A stretch of DNA of 64,000 nucleotides. Source: Bedellia somnulentella (lineage: Eukaryota > Arthropoda > Insecta > Lepidoptera > Bedelliidae). The notes under the pieces were generated by a model that saw only the letters and a list, made by a program, of their open reading frames with translations, did not search any database and was not told where the DNA came from. This document shows, piece by piece, positions 45,153-57,179 of the stretch. A program made the translations under genes and the position numbers. Location of the stretch: NCBI GenBank assembly GCA_963576735.1, contig OY755175.1, positions 5,782,401-5,846,400 on the forward strand, read 5' to 3'. Positions within the stretch are counted from its first letter, which is position 1, and every line of letters begins with the position of its first letter.

Positions 45153-45524
45153 TAACTAATTAGCTACAAGATAAAAAAATACTTTAAGATTTCTGAACCA
45201 AATTGAAGAATAGGGAAATACATTTTCACCCCATTTATCACTTTTATCCTTATCACATTCAACGTTCAGTGAACTCGTATTCATAAAACAATCATTTATC
45301 TTGCTTGGTTGTCGGTAAAAAACCTAATCATTTGATATACCGATGTAGTTGCCTCGTATAGCCCTTTAATAAAGCCAGCTGGATTTAGGTCAGGCATCAA
45401 AGTCTTAATTAAACACTTTTTGCTATGTTTTATAAAGCTGGGCTGTTAAATGGAAGGAAATCCATTTATTATTAAACCAACAAGTCTTACAATAGTGGCA
45501 TAGCTGCTATTTCATTAATACGTA

Positions 45525-45737
45525 CATAGATATACTCACGGCTATATATCCCTAGAAGGGGTAGCCAGAGCTTAAAAATCTGAAATTCTTCAACGACATT
45601 TTGAAGTTGAGTGGGGAAAAGATGGTATTGGTGATGGGTCTCAAAGCGTATCGCCCAGAAAACACTTCAAAAGCTCCAATACGCTAAGTCACCTTTTACG
45701 TACACCCGTGGGAAGAAATGGGGTAGTGCTATTTAAA
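45525..45737 (-). repeat. S1 repeat, 5'-truncated
   Basis: ATACTCACGGCTATATATCC, AAGGGGTAGCCAGAGC and AAATGGGGTAGTGCTATTTA; the last 25 bp of the usual 5' end are missing. Confidence 0.75.
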
Positions 45738-46204
45738 TCTCTATGGTGTACATTTATATTTTACATTTTATTACTTTCAATTCGTTAGTTAGGTTCTTGT
45801 AATTCTATTTTCATTTTGAATTGAAAAGTAATAAAAACTTGAATGCAAACAAGCCTTCGTTAGGTAAAGCTTTTACTGGCCATCTGTAGAAATTCAGTCA
45901 TGCATTGAGGTAATAAAAAAAGGTAACTCATACCTCAGATGACTTTACTAAAGTGGATATGAAAATAGACACCAACTTCATTTTACCTTTTGACCATTGC
46001 CTCATCTCTTTGTGATACCATTAATACATAAGATCTTTTATTGTTTTAACATCCTCATAAATGAACTTTTACTTAGAATATTAATGGTTATATTCCCCCG
46101 GAACATTTCCCTAATCATTTTCACGGAACTGAAATAAACTATATGGTTCATGACCTACACTTACGAATATATTAACATAAGGAAACAGTAATGTGTTTAG
46201 TTTG

Positions 46205-46478
46205 CTTATCCTATTAATATTATAAATGTGAAAGTTTACACGCTTGGTTCTTTGTATGTTTGTCGCAACAAGGCTCCTCAAGTACAAGATGTATATGAAT
46301 TAAATTTGGCAGAGTGCTAGATAATGACCCAAATTATAACATAGGATACTTGTTATCCCGGAAAATTCCGACCAATAAAATATTTACGCCTGATTGAACT
46401 AAGAATCGGGAAAAAATGCCTTAAGCTTTGCCAAAAGAAAATTTTACAGTACGAAGTCTGTCAGGTCAGCTAGTATTT
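46205..46478 (+). repeat. interspersed repeat ending GTCAGCTAGT, copy 2
   Basis: CCTATTAATATTATAAATGT opens it, GGATACTTGTTATCCCGG lies mid-way and ACAGTACGAAGTCTGTCAGG with TCAGCTAGT closes it; compare 16750-17132. Confidence 0.55.
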
Positions 46479-46504
46479 TATAATTTTAGTAATTATTAAA
46501 TAAT

Positions 46505-46755
46505 AGTGCTGGCTTAGAATAGCACTACCCCATTTCTTCTGGTGGGTGTACGTAAGAGGCGACTAACGCTATTGGGGCTTTTAATGTATTTTTGGGCGAT
46601 GCGGTTTGAGACCCATCGCCAACAACCTTTATATCACCATCTTTTCCCCACGCAACTTCCAAAAGTGGCTGAGGAGTTTTTAATTCCCTAGCTCTGGCTA
46701 CCCCTTCTAGGGATTTATAGCCGTGAGTATATGTATGTATGTATGTATGTATATA
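46505..46755 (+). repeat. S1 repeat, full length
   Basis: TGCTGGCTTAGAATAGCACT to GCCGTGAGTATATGTATG and (TATG)n. It is close to the 15632 copy. Confidence 0.85.
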
Positions 46756-46979
46756 TCAAAATTAATTTTACTTTTAGTCCATTGGGATTGATGGGGATTC
46801 ACATGTATCGACGACGAAGTAATGCAGACATAACTTAAATGAAAAATTATGTCAAAATTAAAATAAAAGTGAACGGGCTGTAGATTTTTATCAAGACTTA
46901 ACTAAACGTCAAACCCAACTTAATTCAGTTGGTGTCAAACGTATGTACTCTGCCGTCAGTACATCATTTTGCAATCACG

Positions 46980-47022
46980 ATGCAATATCCGATAACGCTG
47001 ATCAACTTCCTAATTTTCTTTG
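46980..47022 (+). CDS. putative signal-peptide exon
   Basis: ATG at 46980 opens MQYPITLINFLIFF, a signal-peptide-like stretch, then a TTTG/GTGAGT donor in phase 1. A TCAGT initiator-like word lies near 46956, about 25 bp upstream. The next exon is uncertain; 50771-50922 fits by phase. No homology is recognised. Confidence 0.35.
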
Positions 47023-47276
47023 GTGAGTTACACCTTACAGATTTTACTTGTCAACATTTTTTTAATCGAAAATTATTGGTCTAGTATCCTTTTTATAAAT
47101 CCAAACCATGTTAACATTAACATTACTATCTTTTTTACAATATCATTTTTCACGCCTTTCATTTATTGTTATATTGATTTGGTAGAGTGAATAAAATTGG
47201 TATGCTAATTTATTCCTCACTAAACACAAATTCAACATGCTAAAGAAAAAAATAAACGCTGAATTAAAAAAAAACT

Positions 47277-47480
47277 GTATTGTTGGCTTATAATTGCAGT
47301 AACCCATTTCTTTCCGCGGGCGTCGTAGGAGGCTTTTAAGAGGCTTTTTGGGGCTTTTAAAGTGAAAATTGGGCGATGCGGCAGGAAACCCATCAGCAAC
47401 CATCCTTAATTTTGCCGTCTTTCTTCCGATTTGCGAACGTAGCTTAAAAAAAATGATTCTGCTTACCCCATTTTCATTTG
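47277..47480 (+). repeat. S1 repeat, old copy
   Basis: TTGTTGGCTTATAATTGCAG, GCGGGCGTCGTAGGAGGC, TTGGGCGATGCGGCAGGAAA and ACCCATCAGCAACCATCC keep the S1 order; the tail is lost. Confidence 0.6.
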
Positions 47481-48088
47481 TTTGTACGTATGAAAAAAGC
47501 CAACACCGTGTCGGCCCACGTTCTCAGTAATGTTTCGTAGCCGTCAGTTGTTTTGTACTAACGATTAATTACTTACCACTTGAATTATTTAAACAATAAC
47601 GTTGTTATATTGGATATAATTGCGCTCATAATTGAATTTTGTACCGATATTCCCTTTGCAAAGTTTGTTATGTAACGTAATCTGCAGAATACTTAATAAC
47701 TAGTAAATCCTACCTAGCATTGATATTTTATCCGGATAATTAATTAAAAAGGGTTAGGAAAACACTTAAACCTTGAAAATGTCGCAAATACAGAAATGTA
47801 TACAAAAGAAACAAACAGTACAACCTCAACATGTTTAACGATAAAAATTAAATGGTACCACATCATATTCAATGGAAAAAAAAAACAATTTTAGAAATCG
47901 ATTGACTACAAAAAAACAAACAATCGAATTAAGTTACTCCTTTTTTTAAGTCTCATTTTATTTGTTGGGAGCTACTTTATTACATATTTAATTGCAATTC
48001 TTTTTTGGCTTTATAAGTTTCGTATCTAGTTACACCAAGTATCCAGATTCAAGCCACTACAGTGAGCTACACAGCGCACAGAAAAGAC

Positions 48089-48101
48089 GGGGGGGGGGGG
48101 G
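48089..48101. repeat. G13 homopolymer
   Basis: Thirteen consecutive G in otherwise AT-rich DNA. Confidence 0.9.
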
Positions 48102-48264
48102 CATGACTAAACTATAAGTATTTTCATTAACCACGAAACCCTAAAACCCTATTAAATACGAGTGATTTTTTTAAATATGTCAGGTTTCATTTCCCCAAAC
48201 AACCACAAAAACTTATACTTAAGGCAACGATATTAAGGCAATGAAATCATTCTATATCAACACC

Positions 48265-48960
48265 CCTATTCTAAAAGCAACAACAACTCGACGCGGCGCA
48301 GTGTGCGTGTAACATGATTATAGCCGCTAGATTAGCGCTCGATTGCTTGTCACTTAGCTTAGTTTAGCGGATTTACAACTTACTCGGACTACGAGAGGGC
48401 ACGTGTCTTGTTTTGCTTTTCTGATCTATTGATATAGTTTTGAATTGATCTCCTTATTACCGTCTTTTGTTCTTTCTTCTACTAATGATTCTAAAAACTA
48501 GGTAGGCAATAAAGTTTCGCATGCTGAAATTTGGAGCGAAGCCGAACAAAATTAAAGAAATAACAGATTTGTTTACAATAGTTTCCCATAAACTTATATG
48601 GGGAACTTTAATGGGTGATCATTCCTCAATGGTAACATTAATTCGAAAAATCTCTCCGTCACAACCTGATCCTCTGACCTTCATGTAAAATTTGGTTGAG
48701 ATCAGATATATCGTTTAGAAGGAGTTAGGTTACATGCGTAATACAAAAGACAGGGGTAAATAGAGCTCCGCTCTCTTCGCTCTCTTCGCTCCAATAATAC
48801 GATACCCATTAAAGCAAGAGCAAATAGATGCGGCGCAGTGTGCGTTTAATATGATTATGTCCGCTTGATTAGCGCCCGATTGCTTGTCACTAAACTTGGG
48901 TTGGCTTCACAACTTACTCGGACTGTGGGAGGAACATGTGCCTTGATTTTCTTATAAGAT
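48265..48960. repeat. direct repeats ~535 bp apart
   Basis: 48290-48420 and 48825-48955 share GCGGCGCAGTGTGCGT, TAGCGC(T/C)CGATTGCTTGTCA and ACAACTTACTCGGACT with about 20% differences. Between them lies other sequence with a GAGCTCCGCTCTCTTCGCTC block. Confidence 0.65.
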
Positions 48961-49089
48961 CAACTTAATTTTCAGTTTTCAATAGATTTTACGGCACTTT
49001 GAGTTTATTTTGAGCTCTGTGTTTGATCTTTGCTTTATTTGAAATGAAACTATACTCCTTTGATTACTTAAATTATAATAAAACACTTA

Positions 49090-49280
49090 ATGCTCTATGG
49101 CTCGAATATCACTACTCCATTATTTCCGGTTAGTGGCGTACGAGGCGGCAGCGGCTACATAGAAAGTTACCAACGAAGAATCTTTCTTTAACTTTATTTC
49201 GTATCTCATCCTACTTGGATGATTGAAATAGAAGTTACTGTCCTTTTTAAGATTTATCAGCGTGTATAGTTTGATATGTG
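49090..49280 (+). repeat. decayed S1-like sequence
   Basis: GGCTCGAATATCACTACTCC and TTTCCGGTTAGTGGCGTACG match the start of S1; the rest is hard to align. Confidence 0.35.
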
Positions 49281-49339
49281 ATTTCTGAATTCTTCGTAAC
49301 TTAATCTTTAGAATGAGAATAGAGAAAAGCTTTATTTTT

Positions 49340-50760
49340 TTTCAGTGAGTTTCGTGGGAGGTTATATGGTGCATTTTCTGTTATCCTATCTAGCCATCTG
49401 TTTTTTGTTTAGGAAAACACTATTCAAAATCAATCGTTTTATACTATTTGGTCCTTATTTTAAAGATACTTATTTTATATATACGAATATAAAATTTACC
49501 CATACTACTTATAATAAAAAGGATGACTAAGTCTATATTGTATTCTCAAAATCAATTATTATCAATTATTACATTTTTACTAAGTGTTTACAATTTTATT
49601 ACCCTATGAAGTAGTAGTAAAATGTATATGCGCATATTTCTTCTTCGCTTTTTCTGTCAAATGAACTGAAGAATTCCCTTAAACTTTGACAACGTATGTG
49701 TACTGAAATAATTACTTATACTCACACCAATCCAATAAAATCAATATCGCCGCCCGTTTCATGATATGCATTTTTTGTCCTATTATTTTCCGAACAAAAC
49801 AACAGATAGTGTCCGCGTTTCCCACCACACTCAATAACGAACAAAGTGTATGACAGCAAAGCTTTATTCTGCAAATGGAGCAACGTTTGCTGTCTTTTAC
49901 ACTATGTCACTTCACTTCCGTGTCTTGCACGTTGATGAATCACGGAATGCATCTGCATTCAGAAACTGGAATCATTCCAGAATGACTTTACTCACTCCTC
50001 ATTGCTTTGCCCACAGATGTCATTGTCCACAGTGAAATGACATAAACGTGTTAATCACCTTTGCATTCAAGCGTTCTATTTTTGATTCCCTTTGTTTCTA
50101 TGCGAGTTTATCGATCTATCAAATCTGTAATGGCCGAATTAAGATCTTTATAAAATTTGTATTTATGATAATGTTATCTGTTAGTAACATATGTGGCCTT
50201 CATATTTCGTATATCATACGCACCGATCAACAATTTGATAGCTTGTTACGTGTCAGAATTGTTTCTGTTGAAGTCGACAAATGAATCTAACACGCACTAT
50301 GTCAAATCACTAAGGTGACCTGAAAACTTAAATTAAGGACAATAATTATGGATATGCGTCATGAACAACACGTTGGGCATACGAATCGTAGCTTTTGCTT
50401 GTTGCTTTAAAATTTTCTGTTAATATATGATTTTCATATGCATGTTTGATGGTTTTCAATAAGCCAGATAAATACCACGTCCAAGCAAAACGTAGATACT
50501 CTCTACACCAGGTAAGGCTCTACACAAGCAATTTAAGAAAGAAAGAAAAAAATAATGTTGATTTGTTAATTTACATAAGACCATCAAGATATGTTTTTAA
50601 AAAATAGTTCATTACCAAAAAAGCCTTGACTCAGCACTAGTATGCCAGAGTATATACTCATCATACGCTGATTTTCAGTCGAAGCCCTATTTCACTTATT
50701 ATGGGTATTCAATTTTACATTTTTAATAATTTAAACAGCTATTTTCCTAAATTACTAAGT
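49340..50760. other. no supported gene
   Basis: A TTTTTTTCAG acceptor-like site at 49344 is followed by a short FVGGYM reading that recalls a protease activation site. No donor or further protease-like sequence follows, so I leave it uncalled. Confidence 0.3.
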
Positions 50761-50770
50761 TAATTTACAG

Positions 50771-50922
50771 ACACCCCTTTAAGAATGTACGGTGTAAATG
50801 TTAAGTTCAGTCAGATGACGGATCTAATTATTAAACAACTGAATGCTGCACTTAAAAATAAGTGGGAAGAAGACTGCGAATTAGGTTTGTCAACGACATA
50901 CCACTTCTCTCCCGATATATAA
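50771..50922 (+). CDS. putative last exon of a small secreted protein
   Basis: A TTTACAG acceptor opens a frame reading TPLRMYGVNVKFSQMTDLII and KQLNAALKNKWEEDCELG to a TAA at 50920. The phase fits the donor at 47022, giving a product of 64 residues with a signal peptide. I do not recognise the family. A third of random exon pairs would fit by phase, so the link is weak. Confidence 0.25.
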
Positions 50923-50964
50923 AAAAAAAGTTTATTGGATCCAAAAATACAACAAATTTAAAAT

Positions 50965-51016
50965 TACCCCAATGGGAATTAATGGCGTGAGTATATGTAT
51001 GTATGTATGTATGTTA
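50965..51016 (+). repeat. LINE 3' end with (TATG)n
   Basis: CCAATGGGAATTAATGGCGT, GAGTATATGTATG repeats: the last 50 bp of the LINE family at 20355. Confidence 0.6.
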
Positions 51017-51357
51017 AAATTACAATATACTGCCTCCCAAGAGGGTTTCCCGTAGTGCGGGAGACAGACTTCCCAGGAGGTCTTTAAATAGGATCTAGGA
51101 CTTGTTTACAATAATTTGGATGAAAACAGAGAGTTATAAATGAAGACATAAAAATGGAAAAAATAGCACAAAAATAGTAATTTTATACAAGTACAAAAAG
51201 AAAAATAATAATGATAACAAACTTAAATAGATATGTTAAACACCTGAAATCGACTTCGCAAAAAAATAATTAAAATATATTATAATAACAATGAATCTAA
51301 TCTTATGATGCTAATTTAGACCATCACATGACGATCTAAAAATAATAATTGAGTTAT

Positions 51358-51462
51358 TATGCTTACTTACTTACACTCACGCCGTTAGTTCCCATTGGGG
51401 TAGGCAGTGACTATCGATCGCCACTTTATGCGATCCTGGCAAACATCTCTAGATTCATTCTC
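51358..51462 (-). repeat. LINE 3' fragment
   Basis: ACACTCACGCCGTTAGTTCC, GACTATCGATCGCCACTTTA and GCGATCCTGGCAAACATCTC. Confidence 0.65.
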
Positions 51463-51924
51463 ATCCATCAATGTTTTCAATATTTTATATTTTATATAGA
51501 TATGAAGGTAGTCTGTAGAAATATGGAAAGGATAAGATATTGCTTAGTTAAGAGTTCAAGGCATGTTCTATTAGGTTGACTAACATATTCTGCAAGGCAT
51601 AAACTTCACTCCTTAATTTTACTTGGCAGGTGGGCTAAGCCGCTAGAGACCACGACCAAGTTCATATCACTAAACCTTTTTTTCTGTACATTAACTGTTC
51701 AACTAATAAAATATTGACTTTTCTAAAACCACCAATATACTAATACCAACTTGTAATGAATAGTGAAATAAATCACTATGACAAATATCATCGATCAATC
51801 TATTTAAACATAGTGCGTAAAACGTTTCCATTCTGGGTTGACATACTTTTTTCATTTCAATCGCTAATCATTAAAGCTGTCTATATATCAAAACACATTT
51901 TATTAATAATACAAACATGAAAAA

Positions 51925-52068
51925 GCAAAAGAATAAAAGAGCATGTATAAAAAGATTGATGGATGTAAACGAAGCTAGAGCGGTTTGTCAGGATCGTACA
52001 AAGTGGCGATCGATAGTCTCTGCCTACTCCAATGGGTACTAATGGCGTGATTATGTATATGTATGTAC
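51925..52068 (+). mobile_element. LINE 3' fragment with C-terminal coding tail
   Basis: It encodes KRACIKRLMDVNEARAVCQD and RTKWRSIVSAYSNG, then AATGGCGTGATTATGTATAT. The CQDRTKWRS version is closer to the usual LINE C-terminus than the 20355 copy, which has a stop after TKW. Confidence 0.65.
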
Positions 52069-52180
52069 AAAAATGAACATTTTAGGACCGACAGAAATTA
52101 TCAAATCGAGAACAAAGCCATAATTTTTTTGGTCAACCCCCAGCTCTAATCATACTCTAACAGACTTAACTCTACATATA

Positions 52181-52318
52181 CGCCCGATTTCTGAATTGAG
52201 TGTTCAAGCTGAGAACGACTTAAGTATTGTTTTGTCTCATTCAGTTGTTAAGATTTCAATGCGACAGAACGATACTTAAGTTGTTCTCAGCTGGAATACT
52301 CAATTCAGAAATCGGGCG
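52181..52318. mobile_element. palindromic MITE, copy 2
   Basis: CGCCCGATTTCTGAATTGAG to CAATTCAGAAATCGGGCG, with ATA at 52178-52180 and 52319-52321 as a 3-bp duplication. Same family as 34424-34574. Confidence 0.85.
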
Positions 52319-52459
52319 ATAGTAACTTCATATAAACCTTAGTTAGAACATATAACTTGGACGGTTTTGCGTCGTCACATGGATGCACTCTGCAAAACTT
52401 ACTTACTGTTCATTACACTTCTAGTTTTAATATGATAAATCCAAATCACGTTTATTGAC

Positions 52460-52562
52460 TTAAGAGTCAAATGTTCATATCCCGAAGGGGTTGCAGAGGT
52501 TCTGAAGTCCAGTTCTGATGCACATCACGTGACATGTTGTCACCTGGTATACTCATAGTCAA
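52460..52562 (-). repeat. S2 SINE 3' fragment
   Basis: TATCCCGAAGGGGTTGCAGA, ATCACGTGACATGTTGTCAC match the end of S2. Confidence 0.55.
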
Positions 52563-52569
52563 TTCAGTT

Positions 52570-53290
52570 TATTCAAAGTTGGTAATATGGTTCAATATTA
52601 TAGAAGAGAATAGGAAACTCTTTATTGCACATCTGAAAGAATAAATGTATACAAACATTACGACATTACAAAATTTCTTTTTTTTTAAAGTTGGTCTTAT
52701 GATAATATTATATGATCCAATCACAATTGTGACATTGAAATTACTCATAGAAATTACGCATTATATATTATGAATTTTGTCATAGTCATCTGATTTTGAT
52801 AATTCAATTTTTAAGTGGAATCAGTATATTTTTAAGTTAGAGTTGCATGAAAGTGATAACGGACAAAGAATGTCTGAATTCATCATTAATAAAATATGTA
52901 CGCTGAAGATCAAGTGTCTCTAGCATGATCGGTGAAGCATGGGCGCTTTTTGGAAAAAGGGCATATGGGTCAATGTAGAGGTACCCTAATTGATCATAAT
53001 ACGTGTTACTACTTCGGTAACTATCAAAGCTAGTAAGAACAAATTTCTCACGTTATATAATTTTTATAAAACACTGGTTTATGCTCCACAGTGCACTAAT
53101 GTCAGTTCACTGAGCAGTTAACCTTCACCGTAATATCGTGCTGATACAAACGGGGGCAAATCTTGCTATTTATTTTGCTGTCTAATAAGTATTCAACGAT
53201 GCCAAGGCGTCCAGTACACATTTATAGATAAAAATCGTGTTAGTTATATTATTATTTGTATTACTTTTGTCGGAAGTATATAGTACGAAG
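52570..53290. other. no recognised feature
   Basis: AT-rich intergenic sequence. A decayed LINE end may lie at 53285-53330 (AGTGGCGCTATCCTCTGCCC). Confidence 0.35.
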
Positions 53291-53381
53291 TGGCGCTATC
53301 CTCTGCCCCCTCCAATGGGAAAACATGGTAATAATCTATGTCTGTGGAACCAAACAATTCCTTAAAAAAATAACATAAATA

Positions 53382-53619
53382 ATACTCACGGCCATAAATC
53401 CCAAAAGGGGGTAGCCAGAGCTTCAGAGCTAGTAACTCCTTAGCCACATTTGTAAGTTGATATGGGAAAAGATGGTACATGTAAAGTATCGTTGGTGATG
53501 GGTTTCCAACCTCATCGCCCAAAACCACCTAAAAAATCCCCATATCCTTCCTTAGTCACTTCTTTCGACACCCGTTGGAAGAAAGGGGTAGTGACTTTCT
53601 AAGCCGGCACTACACGGCA
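53382..53619 (-). repeat. S1 repeat, subfamily B
   Basis: ACTCACGGCCATAAATCCCA to TAAGCCGGCACTACACGGC; subfamily words as at 38371. Confidence 0.8.
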
Positions 53620-54319
53620 AAAATAAACTAACTAAAATAAAAAGTTTTACTTTATGCAAGGAGTAGATCCGTAGAAAGACTGAGGTCACTGACATAGACC
53701 GAAGAGTTGCAAAACTGAAGTGGCAATGCACACAGAACCGACGATGACGCAGTATGGGGGGCGATGACTTGGTGAAAATTGCGGGAATCCGATGGATGAG
53801 GGTAGCTCAGGAGATCTTTTGGGGAGGCCTATGTTTCGCAGTAGCGTCTATTGGCTGATGATGGTGATGATGTAAGGCGGGGTTTACTTATCTGTCTCAA
53901 TTGTAAATTTTCGGCCAAGGTTAATCTTATTAGTTTGCTTTAATGAATATAATTTCATAGTGGATTGGTGGAGCAAACACGTATGGTAACGCCATACAAG
54001 TTCATACAACGTTACTGCATTGTTTTGGCGGAAGCGGAAAAAAACGTTCTTTGTTATCGGTTTCTTAGTAACTAATGACAACATTACTGTGGACATCAAA
54101 TGTCTTAGGTTTGGAACAAAAGTATTTGGTGGTGTTGGTGTGTCGTAAATAATTTTGGCTTTGAATAATTACAAGAATTTTCACAAAACTAACATTAACA
54201 AAGAAGGATTTAAACAAGGGAGCGATTAATACCGATTTTCACATGCAGAAAATAAATGATATACATTTCCTATTAGTAAAATTACTAAATTATTGATTAA
54301 GAAATTATAAATTATAAAT

Positions 54320-54553
54320 AGCTGTGTTGTGTCGGCTTAGAATAACACTACCCCATTTCTTCCGGTGGGTGTACGTAAGAGGCGACTAACGGTATTGGGG
54401 CTTTTAAGGGATATTTAGGCGATGCGGTTGGAGACCCATCACCAACAATCTTATTTTACCATCTTTACCCCACTCAACTTTCCAAAAAGTGCTGAGAAAT
54501 TTCTAATTCCTTAGCGTTGGCTACCCTTTCTAGGGATTTATAGCCGTGAGTAT
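54320..54553 (+). repeat. S1 repeat
   Basis: GCTGTGTTGTGTCGGCTTAG to GGATTTATAGCCGTGAGTAT without a long tail. Confidence 0.8.
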
Positions 54554-54782
54554 GTCTAAGAATGTAAATTATAAATCTATTGAAACATAAACGTAAGCTA
54601 TAATTTCTCTGCTATCCCCACGTGCCGTAAACCTAGCGTGACTCGAACGTTTCATCTAAATACATACAATTAGTAATACATTGTCCACAATTATGCGCAC
54701 TTTGAACTTGGCACAACATCATTGCATTTGAGATTATTTTTTATCTCATATAAAGTAGTACGTCTCTCATACAGAAGTACAT

Positions 54783-54990
54783 TTACTTACGCCACTATTT
54801 CCAATTTCGGTAGGCAGAGGCTATCGATTGCCACTCAGTACAACTCCTTTGATGTAGCTATTTTCTAGGCTCTCTCATATATACATACATATACTCATGC
54901 CATTTTGTCCTATCGGGGTAGGCAGAGACTACAATGTCGATCGTCACTTTGGAAGATCCTGGCTAACCTCTACCTCTAGCTTCGCTCTCT
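54783..54990 (-). repeat. two LINE 3' fragments in tandem
   Basis: 54783-54870 (TTTCGGTAGGCAGAGGCTAT) and 54885-54990 (ATCGGGGTAGGCAGAGACTA), both in the same orientation, each with CTCTCATAC-like ends. Confidence 0.6.
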
Positions 54991-55239
54991 CATACTTCCC
55001 AAAAAGAGCATCACCATTGTAATTAGTGTTATTTTAATTTGACACTATATTTCTTTCCATACTCAATTTTAAAATGCTGAGTAGTAGCAAGATGTTTTTG
55101 TCATCAGATATTAATCGTTCTATATTTAAATAACTGCTGACGAACGGTCGGCAGTAGGCACTCTTTTAGGCTTACAATGAAAACAGTAGCTACCAACAGA
55201 TTTTGTGTATTTACCTGCCCTAATACTAATCATATATCA

Positions 55240-55476
55240 TGGTTATTAAAGGTGAGGGAAAGCATCGTGAGATAACCGACATGAATAATTTGTACTTAGA
55301 GATGTGACAGTAATATACTGTACAAAACGGCGATAGGCCTGCCCCCTATCACGTGAGTGCACTGTCGAAACAAAACGTGGGTACTCTGAACATCGGATGA
55401 CAATGTCACATGATGATAAGCAGTATTAGTACCTCTGCCAACCCCTTTAGGGATTTACGGCGTGATCATTTCAGTT
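55240..55476 (+). repeat. S2 SINE, 5'-truncated
   Basis: GGCGATAGGCCTGCCCCCTA, TCACGTGAGTGCACTGTC and AGTACCTCTGCCAACCCCTT lack the tRNA-like head. Confidence 0.75.
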
Positions 55477-55624
55477 TGAGTTGAGTTTTTTAATATTAAT
55501 TAGAAAATACTATTTGTGGGCCTGATTCAGCAAAACTATTTTGTGTTGTTGTTGTTGTTTAAGTTTGGAATATCCTACCAAAGGAGCTGGTAAATTACAG
55601 AAACTAATTGAATATTACTAATTT

Positions 55625-55705
55625 ATCCTGAGTTGACACCCCAAGAAACGAACCTGAAATCTTTAGAGCGTGAGCCAAACTCTCTAACCGTTAGACCATA
55701 GAAGC
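55625..55705 (-). repeat. tRNA-like sequence (pseudo-tRNA or SINE head)
   Basis: On the minus strand TATGGTCTAACGGTTAGAGA looks like an A-box and D-arm region and CAGGTTCGTTTCTTGGGG like a B box. The acceptor arms do not pair well, so it is not a working tRNA gene. Confidence 0.45.
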
Positions 55706-55751
55706 AGTTTAACATAGGTGGAGCTAGGAGCAGTGGTAGATGATTGAAATA

Positions 55752-55990
55752 ATACATACATACATAAACTCCAAAAAAAGGGTAGCCAGAGCTTGAGAGC
55801 TGGAATCTCCTCAGCCACATTTGGAAGTTGATAGGGAACAAGATGGTAGAAATAAAGTATCGTTGGTGATGGGTTTACCACCACATCACCCAAAAACCAC
55901 TTAAAAACGATCCATACCCTTGGTTACCCTCTACGACACCCGAGGGTAGAAAAAAGGGGTAGTGACATTCTCAGCCGATGCTACACGGCA
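55752..55990 (-). repeat. S1 repeat, subfamily B
   Basis: CATACATACATAAACTCC to TCAGCCGATGCTACACGGC, in subfamily form. Confidence 0.75.
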
Positions 55991-55999
55991 CAAATTCTA

Positions 56000-56480
56000 A
56001 ATACCCTACTTTTTTATAAATAAGTAAACAAGAGACATACAATAAAAACAGAGTGTGTGATGTGAGAAAACTCTACGTTTTCAGTTTATTGACATTAGCT
56101 CTAGCTACTTCCAATAAACTTATCATCGTCAATATTAAAGCAAGTATCTCAATTAAGTATCTACTGCTATGGGCATGTTACGATTGCATCAAAGTTTAAT
56201 TTAACTTGATCAAATGTCTTAGGTTTTTATTGATGCTGGTCATTGCTCCCATATGGTTTAAGTGATTTCTTTCTCCTGCTAATTATAATTTTATTGAACA
56301 CGTGTCTCATGTTTTCTTCAAGGAAATAACGAAATAATGCACTAGTAGACTTTATCTATAACCGTTGACGACATTTGAATACTTTTATTTACAGTAGACT
56401 TGTATATTAAAGAAACTGCATATCTAATTTATAAGTATAAACTTAAACTTACTTATTACCTTTTCTAGTACCAAGTTATG
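56000..56480. other. no recognised feature
   Basis: AT-rich sequence without exons or repeats that I can support. Confidence 0.3.
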
Positions 56481-56499
56481 TAAGCATAAAAATTTAGTT

Positions 56500-56850
56500 A
56501 ACAAAACTAAAAAACACGCTTTTCTCCAACTGAAAAATGAAAATAAAAATTAATGAAAGCTGAACATGATAATGTACAAAAACTAGTAGTATTGTTGTGA
56601 AAAAACCGTGGGTTGCTCAATAGACGAAAGGTATGGCTAAGAGCGACCCATTTTGTAACTATATTTATTTTTTAATTTATAGACAACAAGCAACTGAAAT
56701 TGTTTAATTCTAGCGACGACCCTAATCCAGACAATGAGATAAACTAATGAAATTATTATATTGTCCCTGAAACTTGATAAGTTTACAAAGTTTGAATTTA
56801 ATCTGTCCGGTTACATACATACATACAAATGAAGCTAATATAAGCGTGTT
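56500..56850 (-). repeat. interspersed repeat, copy 2
   Basis: Inverted relative to 39720-40090: GTGGGTTGCTC, CGACCCTAATCC, TGTCCGGTTACATACATACA and ATAAGCGTGTTAA. Confidence 0.55.
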
Positions 56851-57179
56851 AAGGGTTAAAAACCTCTTTTAATGTAAATATGCTTTGTTTTGATGAACGC
56901 TTAACAAGTAGTTTGGTGCATTTTTTATGGATTTCATCGTTTTGATCATTTTTGCATCGGTATTCAAATGAATATGTCACACACATAGAAATAATATTTG
57001 CCTTTGTTAATAAAATGAAAACAAACGTTCATTTACAATGGGAAATGAACATGATGTCTTTGTAGACGTAATGCTAGATTGTCTGGGAAACACTTATTGC
57101 CATTTGTAATTTTATGAAGCACCGAGAAAATCGATATTATCTTTTTCACGATATCTCGAAATATTTTTTATTGATAGTA

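Noticed and set aside
49344..49530. FVGGYM reading after an acceptor, as a protease activation site
   Set aside because: The following residues are not protease-like and no donor fits.
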